Made by a program: the position numbers and the translations under genes. Positions 41,138 to 50,756 of a stretch of DNA of 64,000 nt are shown here, piece after piece. The stretch's first letter is position 1. Each line of letters starts with the position of its first letter. The notes under the pieces were generated by a model, which ran no database searches, was not told where the DNA came from, and worked only from the letters and a program-made list of their open reading frames with translations. This DNA is from Telmatactis stephensoni. Taxonomy: Eukaryota > Cnidaria > Anthozoa > Actiniaria > Isophelliidae. Location of the stretch: assembly GCA_029948255.1 (NCBI GenBank), contig JALIZF010001883.1, positions 186,001 through 250,000 on the forward strand, in the 5' to 3' direction.

Positions 41138-41479
41138 TTTTTATTATTCAATTTGAATACACTGCAGAAGCAGGCTAAAACTGTCAGTCGACATCTAAGA
41201 TCACTAGAAATCACTCAAAATAGTAAGACTTATTCAAAATTTATTTAATAGCATTTGGTAATTTTAACAATACACAATAAACCTTTCAGAAGAAAACTAG
41301 GAGAAAAATACCGTGATACAAGAACTTTAGATTAAAGATAATAAACGAGTTCTCAGAATCCATGTTTACAACTTGCTCGGTAAAATTGAAATCGTCCATA
41401 AGTCTTATAAACAAAGAACTCAGACTTTTTTGGATCGTTAAAAGTGATTCAGCACTGAGTCCTAGAACTCGGTAAGTGA

Positions 41480-42080
41480 AAGGTCTAGAAAATTATCGCT
41501 GGAGTTTTGGATATAGGTTTAAACTGGCGACTTACGGTTGAAACGCTGCTAAACCTTGGTGCATGAAGCCGGGAAGAAGTGTAGTTTTCGTTTGTCGACA
41601 ACCGAAGGCTGAAGTAGTTTGGCGTTTTCTTCGATTCCTGATAAAATTTCTTTACCCCATCTGAGAGAAGTTGCGGGGAAAGGATTTCCAGACTTTCTGT
41701 TGGATATTTTTTGGATAGCCAGTCTAAAAAACAAAAATTATAATGACTGGAATTTGCAAAGCCGGCGAATAGTGTTTTGACAAAAACAACACGCCAAAAA
41801 CTGAATACGGTTTGAATGAAAGTTAGAACTTTGTAAGCTTACCGTTAAAAACAGAGACAGACTTGTGGCGGCATGCAGACTTTCTTATAAACTTTCTATG
41901 AGATAGGTTTTGGATAACCAGTCTAAAAAACAGTAAATGTTAAGATGAATTTGGAAAGCCGGCGAACTCTGTTTTTAAGCCGTTGAAATATGTTGATCTC
42001 AGTAAGCTCCAAAAACTTCAATGAAATTGAGTTTACCTTCAAAACAGGCACGCTAAGCAGTTTTAAGTATGCTCGTTGAT
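41480..42080. repeat. Diverged direct repeats, period about 200 bp
   Basis: GGATAgCCAGTCTAAAAAAC at 41715 recurs as GGATAACCAGTCTAAAAAAC at 41914, each followed by AAAGCCGGCGAA (41759 and 41955). A weaker third relative lies near 41500. Non-coding. Downstream at 42170-42260 there is MITE-like sequence with TTAATACGTCGTGACGTG and CTGACCAATCAG. Confidence 0.6.
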
Positions 42081-42304
42081 CTTCTCTTTTTCGAAAAATC
42101 CTCAAATTTACCACCAGGAACATTTTTTCTTTCCAACTATGCGTTATTGCCAACGTATTATCAAAATTAATTCGTCGGAGTTAATACGTCGTGACGTGTT
42201 GTCACGTCATAACAACGCATCACGTGGTACAAACTGACCAATCAGAAAATCAGAATTTGTACAGTGTATGAAAATTGAATAATAAAAAATGATATTGAGT
42301 GTTT

Positions 42305-44236
42305 TTAAAGTGATCGAGCATCTATCTTAGTAATTCCAAATTGAACTCTAGGGTAAACAAGTTCTGGCACAATCCAATTGTTAAAAAAGGATTCTAGTCT
42401 GGTTGAAATAGAGTCCCAGTGTTCTTTTGAGAAATTAACTCTTTGACAAAACAAAGAGTTGCAACCTGAGCCTTTGACAACAAAGTCTGTCCAGTTTCTT
42501 TCAGTCACAAACATTTGTTGTTGTAATTGATAGAAGTACTTATGTCTCTCATTTAATTGCACAAAGTCATTATTTTGTTTGCAGATACCCTTGGGAACCA
42601 ATGCATTCTCCAGTGTTTCATCCTCATTTGTCTGCACATACTTTACTTCTATAAGACCCTCTGCATTTTGTGTAGATGGATCATGTACAAGCCCATCAGG
42701 ACTAGCACCAAGGAAACCATGACCTTTTGCAATATAAAAGCCACACTTAGAGACTGTGATATCTTTAGCTCCTTGCTTTTGTTTCAGAACCTTGTATTCA
42801 TTGATAATCTGGTCTTCCATCTTCAAGCCTTCTTTCATGGCATTACTTTGAAAACCCTTATTGTATCCAAGGACATCTCTGATAATTTTTGTAGGAGATG
42901 TGCTCTCTCTCTGTACGGCTACTCTGTAACACTTTGTAGCAGTAATCCTTGGTTGTCGATGATGATGCCACAATTCAGTGTTTGATTGTCCCCTTGTTTT
43001 TTGCTCGATACTTTTGATTTCCAAATCATCCACCATAAGATTTCTCTTCACCTTTTCAAATTTTTCTTTCAGCTCCCTGGCTGAAACAGGATGGGTTTTA
43101 ATTGGTGAAACAAAAGTTGGCTTTGGCTTTACTTCTTGAGGCAGTATATGTGTCCAGGAAACAATGTTCCCTGAGTCCCTTTGATATTCTTGCATCATTT
43201 TAAATACTTTCGAAATTTTTTCATCTGGCCAACTTCTTGAAGGTACATTTTCTTTAGAGTGATGGAGCTTAGGTATCTTTTTATCTTTTGCATAATCATG
43301 CTTCACAAAGCTCATTTGGGTTATTGGTTGTACTGGGCCTTTTCTCTTTCGAGGGACATTCCACTTGCAGGGCTTTGACGTGCAAGACTCATTGGTGTCA
43401 TTTGCTGTTGGCTTCAGTCTTTCTTTGCAATGTTGCTCAAGAGCAAATAGTGTTGCTGCAACATGGTTGCATCTACCATCAATACCAGCAGGGCATCTGC
43501 AATGTGCTCTCAACATCTTTCCAATTGAGCTTATGACTGAGAAACAAGTATAGACTTTGTCTTTCTTCATTGATGGGAGAACTTGACTTTTAATAAAATG
43601 TTTTCCGTTTTCATGTAAGTGGCCAATATAGAGGACATGTCCAGATTTAAAGAAATTGAATCCCTTCACGAGTGGTTTTGCTGTTGAGAGCTGCTTTTTG
43701 CATTCTACTCCTTCGATCATAAAATGCCATACAGTTCCAAACGATATTTTTGGAAGTCCACTTAAATCAGGATTGAATCCTTCTTTTGGGAAAGACTCTG
43801 CAAGCTCAGGTTCTTGGTTGTCAAGTATGCCGAGTGAAGCTTTTTTTCGTAGCAGGTTAACACCACCATCTGGATCACACAAGTATTTTACGTCTAAACC
43901 ATGTTTCACGTAATCTTGCACTCTATAAATCAAAATGATAAGACATATCAATAGTGGAAGTTCATGCTGCATTAGAGTTCGAAAATCTAGCTTAAATTGC
44001 ATGCAAAGCTAACAAGTACGCGTATAAGTATGTTGTAACGCCGGTACAAGCGCGTGCACTAACCTTGACACCAAAGCTTTCTTTATTCCTGTTGTTTTTG
44101 CGCCTCTACACAGCAGCCACCTCTTCAGCTGTACAACGCTACATTTTTCAACTGAATCACGTGGAAGTTTCGCTCCGGGAATGTCATCTTCTGTTAGAAT
44201 ATTTGAATTTATAGCTTTGGTTTTGCTTTCGGACAT
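42305..44236 (-). CDS. SAP-SWIM-YqaJ nuclease-like protein, two exons
   Basis: Exon 1 (44236-44064) starts MSESKTKAINSN and encodes a SAP-like DNA-binding helix pair (CSVVQLKRWLLCRGAKTTGI). Exon 2 (43922-42305) follows an intron of 141 bp (AAG/GTTAGT...TTTATAG). The coding sum is 1791 nt, 597 codons with the stop. In the mature frame a SWIM zinc finger (CRCPAGIDGRCNHVAATLFA, C-x-C...C-x-H) lies near residue 225. The C-terminal half is a YqaJ/lambda-exonuclease-type PD-(D/E)xK fold with HRQPRITATKCYRVAV, GFLGASPDGLV (catalytic Asp) and GLIEVKYVQ (E-x-K). This architecture, as I recall, is multicopy in cnidarian genomes. It is expected to be a DNA exonuclease or recombinase; biological role unknown. 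Intact. Confidence 0.85.
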
Positions 44237-44338
44237 ATTTGGCTTATATTTGTTGACATAGCTGTCCCTCCAAACAATCCATAGATGCTTTGCGGTCGCA
44301 ACTCGAACCCAGTTTCCGACTCGTTTAGAACATGGCGA

Positions 44339-44640
44339 ATTGCCATGTATTTTTAGCTGTCTACCTCTGGGAGCCTGCATAAGCTTTTGAAATGCAATCC
44401 TTGGAGCAAGTAGTCGACATTCTAATTCATTCAAGTCAAAGAAATCTGGCTTGTTTGGAAAAGACATACCATTAACCACAGCACATGGTGGGACCTTGTT
44501 TTTTATTAAGTGACTCTTACAAGTGTTACAAATCCACTCTTTGTTATCAACACTGGCTTTATTACATAAATAATTAGTGATATCAGGATTGGACTGTCTA
44601 AGTTTCTCTGCATGAAAAACGTCTATACCACAACTGGTCA
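44339..44640 (-). pseudogene. Helentron 2 zinc segment (DUF6570-like), cut off
   Basis: The frame reads VFHAEKLRQSNPDITNYLCN, KEWICNTCKSHLIKNKVPPC, FFDLNELECRLLAPRIAFQK and RGRQLKIHGN, then passes into foreign sequence. It is out of frame with the OTU ORF: the T run in CGTTTTTCATG (about 44614) must lose or gain bases to connect YICTCCDQLWY with HAEKLRQ. Helentron 1 has these in one frame (apart from a TGA), so the shift is probably a mutation. Confidence 0.8.
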
Positions 44641-45992
44641 CAACAAGTACAAATATACACTGGTCCCTCTTTCACTATTTCATGGAATTTTTTAATTGCA
44701 AAATCAACAGACATATTGGGTTTTGATAATCTTCTATTGTGTTCATATTCTTTATGCTTAGCTTTAAATTCTGGAGATGCTAAATTTGCTCTACGATTTT
44801 GTTCATATTTATTACGCTTAGCTTTTTTCTCTGGAGATGCTATGCTCGCTCTGCGATTTCGTTCATATTCATTACGCTTGGCTCTTTTCTCAGGAGATGC
44901 AGTAGACATTCTGTATTGTTTCATATAGTCAGCTTTTTCTTGCCTTTTGGTTTTACGATTGTCTAATTTTTCATTAAGGTTGTTACTATTGTCATTGATA
45001 TCATGGCTATTGTGAGTTGAATATGTTGACACATAATGCATCTCTCCTATATGACCTATATATATCGATCTCCTGTTTTCTAACAAATTACTGTATGCAG
45101 GCTCAATTAAGGTCATTTCCTGAAAATTTTGACTTGATTCTATGATATGAATCTTTAAATTCATTATATCAGCAACTGCTTGTATGACAATGTTATCAGC
45201 CCATGTGCCTTGCTTAGACATATCAGATAAATACTGAGCCCATGATGTGTCTTCCACACTTTCCATAAATTGTTCTGGATTGTCAGTCATATATCTAACT
45301 CCTAAAGCTCGGATTTCTGCATAATGACTTGAATCACCATATAACTGATGAGATATAGATTTAAATAAACAATCTCCTCCTCCTCCAACATCTAATGGTC
45401 GTAATCCATTCCTAAGCATTCTATAGTGCAATAGAAAATCTGCATTATCAAATGAAATGCTCTGAATAGCGTTGGTCATGATGGGACCTGGATTTAATTC
45501 AACATCACCTGACAATAATAGCTTTTGACTAGATGCATTATAAGTCGCCGGTGAAAATTTCTTTTTCCAAAAATGTTTAGAATAGAAACTATCTTGTCTC
45601 TCAATATACTTTAATCTCCATTGCTTATAATGTTTGGCAATGTTATGCATAACAGATGAATTGGGACCTGACATTATCATTATTTTCTTAAACTTACATC
45701 GAAGTTTTCTATTCTTAAATAAAATCATGATCTTTTTCACATTTACTCTAGATGGCTCTCTGTGTCTTCTTTGATTGGATGGCTTACAGCACAATCGAGA
45801 ATGCCTGTGATCTTTGACACATTCCTTTCGTACTTTCAATATCACTTGCTCTATGGAACTACTATGTTCTTTATTGGAATTATCATTGTTTATCTTCTGA
45901 AAACTATTTGAAACAGGCTCAACTTTCATAAGAGGTCTCACTGAAGTACTTGCACCGTGTTCTTTTGATGCAGCATCGAGTCTTGACTTCAC
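44598..45992 (-). CDS. Helentron 2 N-terminal protein: basic leader, 2A-like motif, OTU protease
   Basis: A 464-codon frame from a GTG; it is open further upstream to about 46070, and the native start may lie in a spliced leader exon. Residues 1-157 are basic. A 2A-like element (SGDVELNPGP) ends at about residue 170. The OTU cysteine protease domain follows: RPLDVGGGGDCLFKSISHQL (catalytic Cys about 208), WADNIVIQAVADIMNLKIHI and IGEMHYVSTY (catalytic His about 323). Then come three to four 19-residue repeats (ASPEKRAKRNEYERNRRAS) and a zinc motif CTCCDQLWY that leads into the Helitron Rep protein. OTU modules are known in Helentrons. The ORF ends by frameshift. Confidence 0.88.
   Translation of the reverse strand: MKSRLDAASKEHGASTSVRPLMKVEPVSNSFQKINNDNSNKEHSSSIEQVILKVRKECVKDHRHSRLCCKPSNQRRHREPSRVNVKKIMILFKNRKLRCKFKKIMIMSGPNSSVMHNIAKHYKQWRLKYIERQDSFYSKHFWKKKFSPATYNASSQKLLLSGDVELNPGPIMTNAIQSISFDNADFLLHYRMLRNGLRPLDVGGGGDCLFKSISHQLYGDSSHYAEIRALGVRYMTDNPEQFMESVEDTSWAQYLSDMSKQGTWADNIVIQAVADIMNLKIHIIESSQNFQEMTLIEPAYSNLLENRRSIYIGHIGEMHYVSTYSTHNSHDINDNSNNLNEKLDNRKTKRQEKADYMKQYRMSTASPEKRAKRNEYERNRRASIASPEKKAKRNKYEQNRRANLASPEFKAKHKEYEHNRRLSKPNMSVDFAIKKFHEIVKEGPVYICTCCDQLWYRRFSCRET
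45483..45521 (-). other. 2A-like ribosome-skipping peptide
   Basis: LLLSGDVELNPGP matches the D(V/I)ExNPGP consensus at every invariant position. It is preceded by a Leu-rich turn as in functional 2As and followed two residues later by Met. Translation would release the basic leader and start the OTU-containing product at Pro. 2As are documented in some viruses and non-LTR retrotransposons. Activity here is inferred. Confidence 0.85.
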
Positions 45993-46560
45993 ATGGCACG
46001 AGCAATTTATCTCAAATTGACTTGAATTTATTGTTTCCCCTACTAGGGCAGCCTTAAAAAGGGATTCTATCGCTCCCCGATAGCAAATTGTATGGCACCC
46101 GAAAATGGGCTCTATTTTTGCTTCGAAATTAAGGGATTTTATAGCTCCCCGAAGGGAATTTGTTTGGCACTCGAGAATCGCTCCCCGAAGGGAATTTATT
46201 TTGCAGCCGCGAACAGCCTTTATTTTTGCTCCCCAAAGGGATTTTTGGCTCTATTTTAAGAGATTTCTTGTTTGTATATTAGAATACAATCTTTTGCAGC
46301 AGGCAGAGGTGACCAATTTGTTGAAACAGCAAGAGGATTTGGTGCGATAAAGAGCTCGTCCACCATGACTAGTCAAGAGAACACTCTTACATACTTCAGT
46401 TGTTTTCGTCGCAAACAAAGATCCCAAATCTTGAAAACAGCTTAAAAAACTTTTGAAAGCAAACACTTCACAGAGGCATCGAAAGTCGAGCCTGGTTCTT
46501 GATGTAAAATAGGATAAAAACATGACTAAAATGAGCAACACTTACCTTCACTCCTCTCAA
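45993..46560 (-). promoter_or_regulatory. Helentron 2 5' leader with putative intron and repeated motif
   Basis: A donor GAAG/GTAAGTG lies at about 46552 on the minus strand, suggesting a leader exon to its right. Between 46060 and 46250 the plus strand has four imperfect GCTCCCCgAaGGgAATTT units (46072, 46144, 46180, 46230). No promoter motif was identified. Confidence 0.4.
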
Positions 46561-46764
46561 GTCGACGGTCACTCCAGCAAGCCGACTGAGCACATGGCAT
46601 ACAATAGTCGATATTAACCCGGCGATCGATAATGTATCACAAAAGAATCGGAGTCACGAAGTTTTCCCGAATCGGAGATCAACAAGAGAAAGTCTAGAAT
46701 CACGAAGTTATCCCGAATAGATCCCGAATATTACGCACGCATACACCAGGGTCACAACATTATT

Positions 46765-46793
46765 GGCTAGAGCCTCGTTCCGAGGCACTAGCC
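46765..46793. repeat. Strong hairpin, 13-bp arms
   Basis: GGCTAGaGCCTCG then TT or TTC then CGAGGCaCTAGCC, one mismatch. It sits about 200 bp to the right of the Helentron 2 leader and could be part of its 5' terminal structure; not demonstrated. Confidence 0.5.
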
Positions 46794-47830
46794 ATAAAAA
46801 GGCTTTGCTTCAAGTTGTACCATTCCATATTTCAAATTTAAATGAAAGGGAGTCTTTTCTTTCAAAACTGGTGCATAAGGGTTTGAGATTGGGACAGATC
46901 CCTCCCATGTAAAACTTGATTGGGTAATCTCCAAGTGTTTTACATTGTTTCATGATTGCTATTTTGTAAATTTGTACTCAATATGTAACACTGATTTGTT
47001 AAATATGTGTATTTGTGTGCCCATCAATTAATATATACTGTATTAATTTATGTGACTTACAAAGATCATTGACAAGATTTTTTTAAATAAATCATTTAAA
47101 TTATTCTGATCCATGACTGTAAGCAGAATATTGAATTTATTTATTTGTAAATGAATTTACAATTTCAGGAATAAAATATTCTGCATTTGAGTCTACATTA
47201 ATTTTGTAAAGAAAATTATTTGGTCCATAATGAAGTGGGACATGAACAACTACCAAAACAATATATAATATTGACATATATTTGATATTGGTTCAGTTAT
47301 ATTCCCTTATCTAATTGCAGAGTCAATTAATGTTGTTGCTCTTACTTACTTGTAATGCTACAAAATCATGAATTTACCAGCTGGAAATTTGTTGCTGAAT
47401 GATTAATGTTCACACAAAAATCAAAACAATCCTTTTTTGGCAGTATATATAACGATTAATAGTCAATAATACTGCTCTGCTTTGATGCAGGTTGAGAGTC
47501 AAACCCTTAAGAAATGGACCATTAAAAAAGTGATGGGGGATGAGGTGAAAGCAAAAAATTTATATTTCCAGTAAAAATTGTAGAAAAAAATTCCTGCCTT
47601 GCCAATATCACATAAAAAATTTTCTTCCAAGTCTATTCAAAAAAGTGTTTACCCCAAAAAATATTGAGCATTTTCCAAATTTCCCCACCCCCAACAAATT
47701 TCTAATGGTCAGTCACTTATTGTTTCTTTTTTTCCTCCAATATAAAATTCCTTATAAATATTATGGTTAGTAATGAATGGTCATTAATGAAAAATAGCTG
47801 TATGGGTTTGGCCCCTTGGGAGGTAAGGGA
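46794..47830. other. No gene seen
   Basis: AT-rich, probably Harbinger interior or flank of Helentron 2. No ORF above about 50 codons with any motif. Confidence 0.4.
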
Positions 47831-48230
47831 AGAATAGAATAGAATAGAATAGAATAGAATAGAATAGAATAGAATAGAATAGAATAGAATAGAATAGAAT
47901 AGAATAGAATAGAATAGAATAGAATAGAATAGAATAGAATAGAATAGAATAGAATAGAATAGAATAGAATAGAATAGAATAGAATAGAATAGAATAGAAT
48001 AGAATAGAATAGAATAGAATAGAATAGAATAGAATAGAATAGAATAGAATAGAATAGAATAGAATAGAATAGAATAGAATAGAATAGAATAGAATAGAAT
48101 AGAATAGAATAGAATAGAATAGAATAGAATAGAATAGAATAGAATAGAATAGAATAGAATAGAATAGAATAGAATAGAATAGAATAGAATAGAATAGAAT
48201 AGAATAGAATAGAATAGAATAGAATAGAAT
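47831..48230 (+). repeat. Perfect (AGAAT)80 microsatellite
   Basis: 400 bp of uninterrupted AGAAT. The long Phe-Tyr-Ser-Ile-Leu frames on the minus strand are products of the repeat, not genes. Confidence 0.98.
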
Positions 48231-48811
48231 ATGTAGCTGGACATCCATGGGTATGTGTTTAGTCCCTTGTGAAGTGGATATTATTTTAAGGCTGAACTGC
48301 ATGCGTGAAGGGGATTGAGAGGACCATGATAGTGACAAGAATGTCCTACATCTCCAAGCATGCTCTCTGCCCCAACAAGTACTAAAAGAAGTACTACAAG
48401 AAGAGTGTTGTAGAATTGTAGGAGTATTGTAAGAGTACAGAGAAACTCTGCATGAAGAAATATCAAATATACAGTTGCTACACTCTGATTGAGTAAAAAT
48501 AAACCAATTTAATTGATACTGATAAGACTGTTAAGAAATGCTTGTCAATCAATACATGGATGCTCAGGGATTTTATCACCTTAAAAATTCTACAAATTTC
48601 TAAAAATATTTTAAAATTATAGCACCTGCATAAACATTTTGAAAACCATTAAAGTTATATAGATTGCTCTGAATAGCTACAACCTTGTAAAAATTTGGCC
48701 TATTAAAATAGGCAATATAAATACCATGTAATGGGAATGTTTTCGAGAAAAAAGCTCAAATGAGATCAAGTTATTGCTATTTTATGCATCAATGTCTCTA
48801 TTTTTTTTAAT
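48231..48811. other. No gene seen
   Basis: Harbinger 3' flank of the Myb-like gene; no coding signal. Confidence 0.4.
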
Positions 48812-49794
48812 CTATTTTTTTAAAACTGATGCAAGCCTTAATAGGAATTCTTGGTCGTCTTTCCTCCTTCTTTCTTCCCTTTCCACTTCTCTTCTTTCTC
48901 TATCTCTCTCTGCCTCTAAAAACGCATCATCCGCCTTACGCTGATATTCCATAAAGGTCTGCATTGCACCATCCATTTTCTCCATGACCATTTCTCTCCA
49001 TGAGTGGCCGACCTTCTTTTCTTTCTTCTAGGAGTGTTTTTCTCGTCTATATCAACCAAACGAAACGTTTCCTTAATTGATCATGAGATTTTTTTTAAAT
49101 ACATATACATATAAAAATCTGAAAGCATTCATTTAAATGAAAACAAACAACAACAAAAAGAGAACCAGAGATAAACCCCAAAGAAGACAGAACCTTTCCA
49201 TCGACCGCCATTTTGTGGCATTTTTGATGACATGATTCATGGGTCATATGGCATAAATTATCCTCAACAAATCAACAGTTATTGCCCTTTCAAGTACTTT
49301 GACTTTTACTGACCTTCACAATCATCGACGGCAATTTTTGCAGCGTCCTCGTTGTCATCCCCGCTCGCAAGACTTTCGTCGTCTTCGTCTCTTTGCTTTT
49401 CTTCAGATGCTGCTGGTGTTTTGTTTGCTTGTTCTGCTGTTTCATACTGCAATGAATTGATCACCAACAATGGTCTTGTCGATGGCTTGTCACTTAGGAT
49501 AGCATCCAACTCTTCGAAAAAAGGCACTTTTGATTGTGGAGTCGCATTTCCAGTCTTCGCACAATCATCCTTGTGTCGGCGGTAAACAGATAAGAGTGTG
49601 TGTATGCGGGTTTTACAACCGTCGTGATCCCTATCTTCATAACCAGAGGCTTTGACATGCTGACTTATCTGTACCCAGATATGCTTTTTGCGGTTGCATT
49701 CTCTTAGCTGATCTTGGATGTTTGGGTCACCCCATATTTCCAAAAGTACAAGGGTTTCTTCTTTCTCCCACATCCTTCCTTGTTTGGGCGCCAT
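48812..49794 (-). CDS. Harbinger Myb/SANT-like partner protein
   Basis: Exon 1 (49794 to about 49312) starts MAPKQGRMWEKEETLVLLEI. It holds the trihelix Myb/SANT-like domain (residues 8-90: W.K.ET..LLEIW, HIWVQISQHVKASGYEDRD, CKTRIHTLLSVYRRHKD), then an acidic Ser/Glu/Asp tail. A donor (GAAG/GTCAGT) is followed by a probable exon 2 (49027-48812; acceptor CTCCTAG) encoding a basic coiled coil (MEKMDGAMQTFMEYQRKADD, AFLEAERDRERREVEREER) and TAG. This two-part protein is the usual second Harbinger gene, needed for nuclear import and DNA recognition by the transposase. It lies 150 bp from the right TIR, convergent with the transposase. Exon 2 is a motif-based call. Confidence 0.85.
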
Positions 49795-49945
49795 CTTTAT
49801 ACAGGGTTAAAACTACCTCCCAAAAGTAGTTTAGTTAAACAAGGTTTGAAACTTGTTTAGTTGGGCGTGCACGCTGTGTGAAGGGTCACTAGTTTAACTA
49901 AACAACTTTTAAACATGTTTAAGGTCCGGTGTGAATGGGGCACAA

Positions 49946-50756
49946 GCTTTCTAGCATTAAGTACACTGTGTTTATATCACAATTGGTCACAGCATGTACA
50001 AATATATAGAGGACCTTGATTGACAAGTTTATGAAATTTGGAAGTAGCAATGTTGATACTGTCATTTTGATTGGAAATATTCTTCAGTTTGTCGTTTGAT
50101 TTTCTACTTGCTATGTATGATCTCATATATTCATTGTATTGTGCTTTTTGATGTGGAGATGCATTCTTTGCTCTATATTGTCTCTTATATTCATTAAGTT
50201 TATTTTTATTCATTTTTGCTCTGTACTCTCTCATATAAGCTGCTCTTCTTTCTTTTTGTTTTAAAGTTTTAATCAATTCAGTATTTACTGGTAATTGATT
50301 TTCATCTTTATGCAATTTGGTACTTATATGAGTATTTCCAGTATCAATATGCTTGGCTTTTAATATTTTTGGAATCTCAACTTTAGTATTGTTTTGTGTC
50401 TTTTGAGGTGGAGATGCATTCTTTGCTCCATGTTGTCTCTTATATTCATTAAGTTTTTTTTTTAATTTTTGCTCTGTACTCTCTTATATAAGCTGCTCTT
50501 TTTTCTTTTTGTTTTAAAGTTTTAATCAATTCGGTATTTACTGGTAATTGATTTTCATCTTTATGCAATTTGGTACTTATATGAGTATTTCCAGTATCAA
50601 TCTCAACCTCAACTATGGCAGTTTTTCTTTTTAGAGGATTTTCCACTGATTTATTGATAGGCACATTAGTTTCAGTACAGTTACTTTGCTGTGAATCTTT
50701 CTGTCTACTTTGAACAGAATATGTTGACACATAGTGCATCTGCATCTAAAGGAAGC
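49946..50756 (-). pseudogene. Helentron 1 OTU C-terminus, basic repeats and zinc motif
   Basis: The frames 50745-50449 and 50315-49977 start at QMHYVSTYS (the OTU catalytic-His region) and continue through basic repeats (REYRAKMNKNKLNEYKRQYR, ASPHQKAQYNEYMRSY) to GPLYICTCCDQL, then TGA where Trp is expected, then YKHSVLNARKL at the Harbinger junction. A segment of about 200 bp (50240-50350 and 50480-50600) is duplicated. The rest of OTU and the 2A region are lost at 50756, where LINE sequence begins. Confidence 0.85.

Larger units (their letters stand above)
40200..44338. mobile_element. Foreign 4.1-kb segment in Helentron 2 carrying the SWIM-YqaJ gene
   Basis: The Helentron frame stops after RQLKIHGN (44339) and resumes at SDNRARMCIENIF (40200). 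Compared with Helentron 1, about 200 residues (VPADVTHT... to YSDICKSELR) are missing, so this is a replacement or an insertion with deletion. The right breakpoint lies in a small palindrome CATGGCGAATTGCCATG (44331-44347). Left of the gene, 40200-42304 is AT-rich and non-coding, with a MITE at 40954 and diverged about-200-bp repeats. Confidence 0.65.
33663..46560 (-). mobile_element. Helentron no. 2, nested in the Harbinger
   Basis: A minus-strand rolling-circle element with OTU/2A ORF (45992-44598), zinc segment (44640-44339), an insertion with a SWIM-YqaJ gene (about 40200-44338), Rep/helicase/endonuclease (40185-35968) and an RPA gene (35867-33663). The C-terminal apurinic-like endonuclease identifies the Helentron (Helitron2) branch. 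The main ORF is intact from the HUH domain to the end, but about 200 residues before it are missing and a frameshift separates the OTU frame from the zinc segment. Termini are not resolved; the coordinates give the coding extent plus the 5' leader. Confidence 0.85.
30727..49942 (+). mobile_element. PIF/Harbinger transposon with a nested Helentron inside
   Basis: The termini TGCCCCATTCACACC (30727) and GGTGTGAATGGGGCA (49928-49942) are perfect inverses. Subterminal GTTTAGTTAAA motifs occur at both ends. The flanks TAA (30724-30726) and CAA (49943-49945) fit the 3-bp TWA target duplication of Harbinger with one mutation, and the Helentron 1 frame on either side (NARKL / RQTNPD) joins across it. 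It contains the DDE transposase (30908-32149, plus) and the Myb-like partner (49794-48812, minus). These convergent genes are a normal Harbinger layout. Most of the 19.2 kb is Helentron 2 inserted between them. Confidence 0.9.
25500..50756 (-). mobile_element. Helentron no. 1 (Rep/helicase/endonuclease rolling-circle transposon), degraded and interrupted
   Basis: Helentron pieces occur in the correct order on the minus strand: OTU C-terminus with basic repeats and the zinc segment (50745-49946), the following zinc/DUF6570-like region (30723-30183), Rep with HUH (29604-28890), helicase C-terminus and apurinic-type endonuclease (27993-26590), and RPA (26286-25579). The pieces are separated by a Harbinger (30727-49942), a 0.6-kb insert (29605-30182), and a deletion filled with TTAA-element and palindrome sequence (27994-28889) that removed most of the helicase. 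An in-frame TGA after CTCCDQL and several frameshifts show it is dead. The exact termini were not resolved. Confidence 0.85.

Noticed and set aside
42557..42985. Plus-strand 142-codon frame
   Set aside because: Antisense of the YqaJ domain of the SWIM-YqaJ gene.
46072..46248. Possible CRISPR-like array
   Set aside because: Only four imperfect units with irregular spacing in a eukaryotic transposon leader; no cas genes.
47717..48338. Minus-strand frames of 175-184 codons (Phe-Tyr-Ser-Ile-Leu repeats)
   Set aside because: They are produced by the AGAAT microsatellite and have no independent coding evidence.
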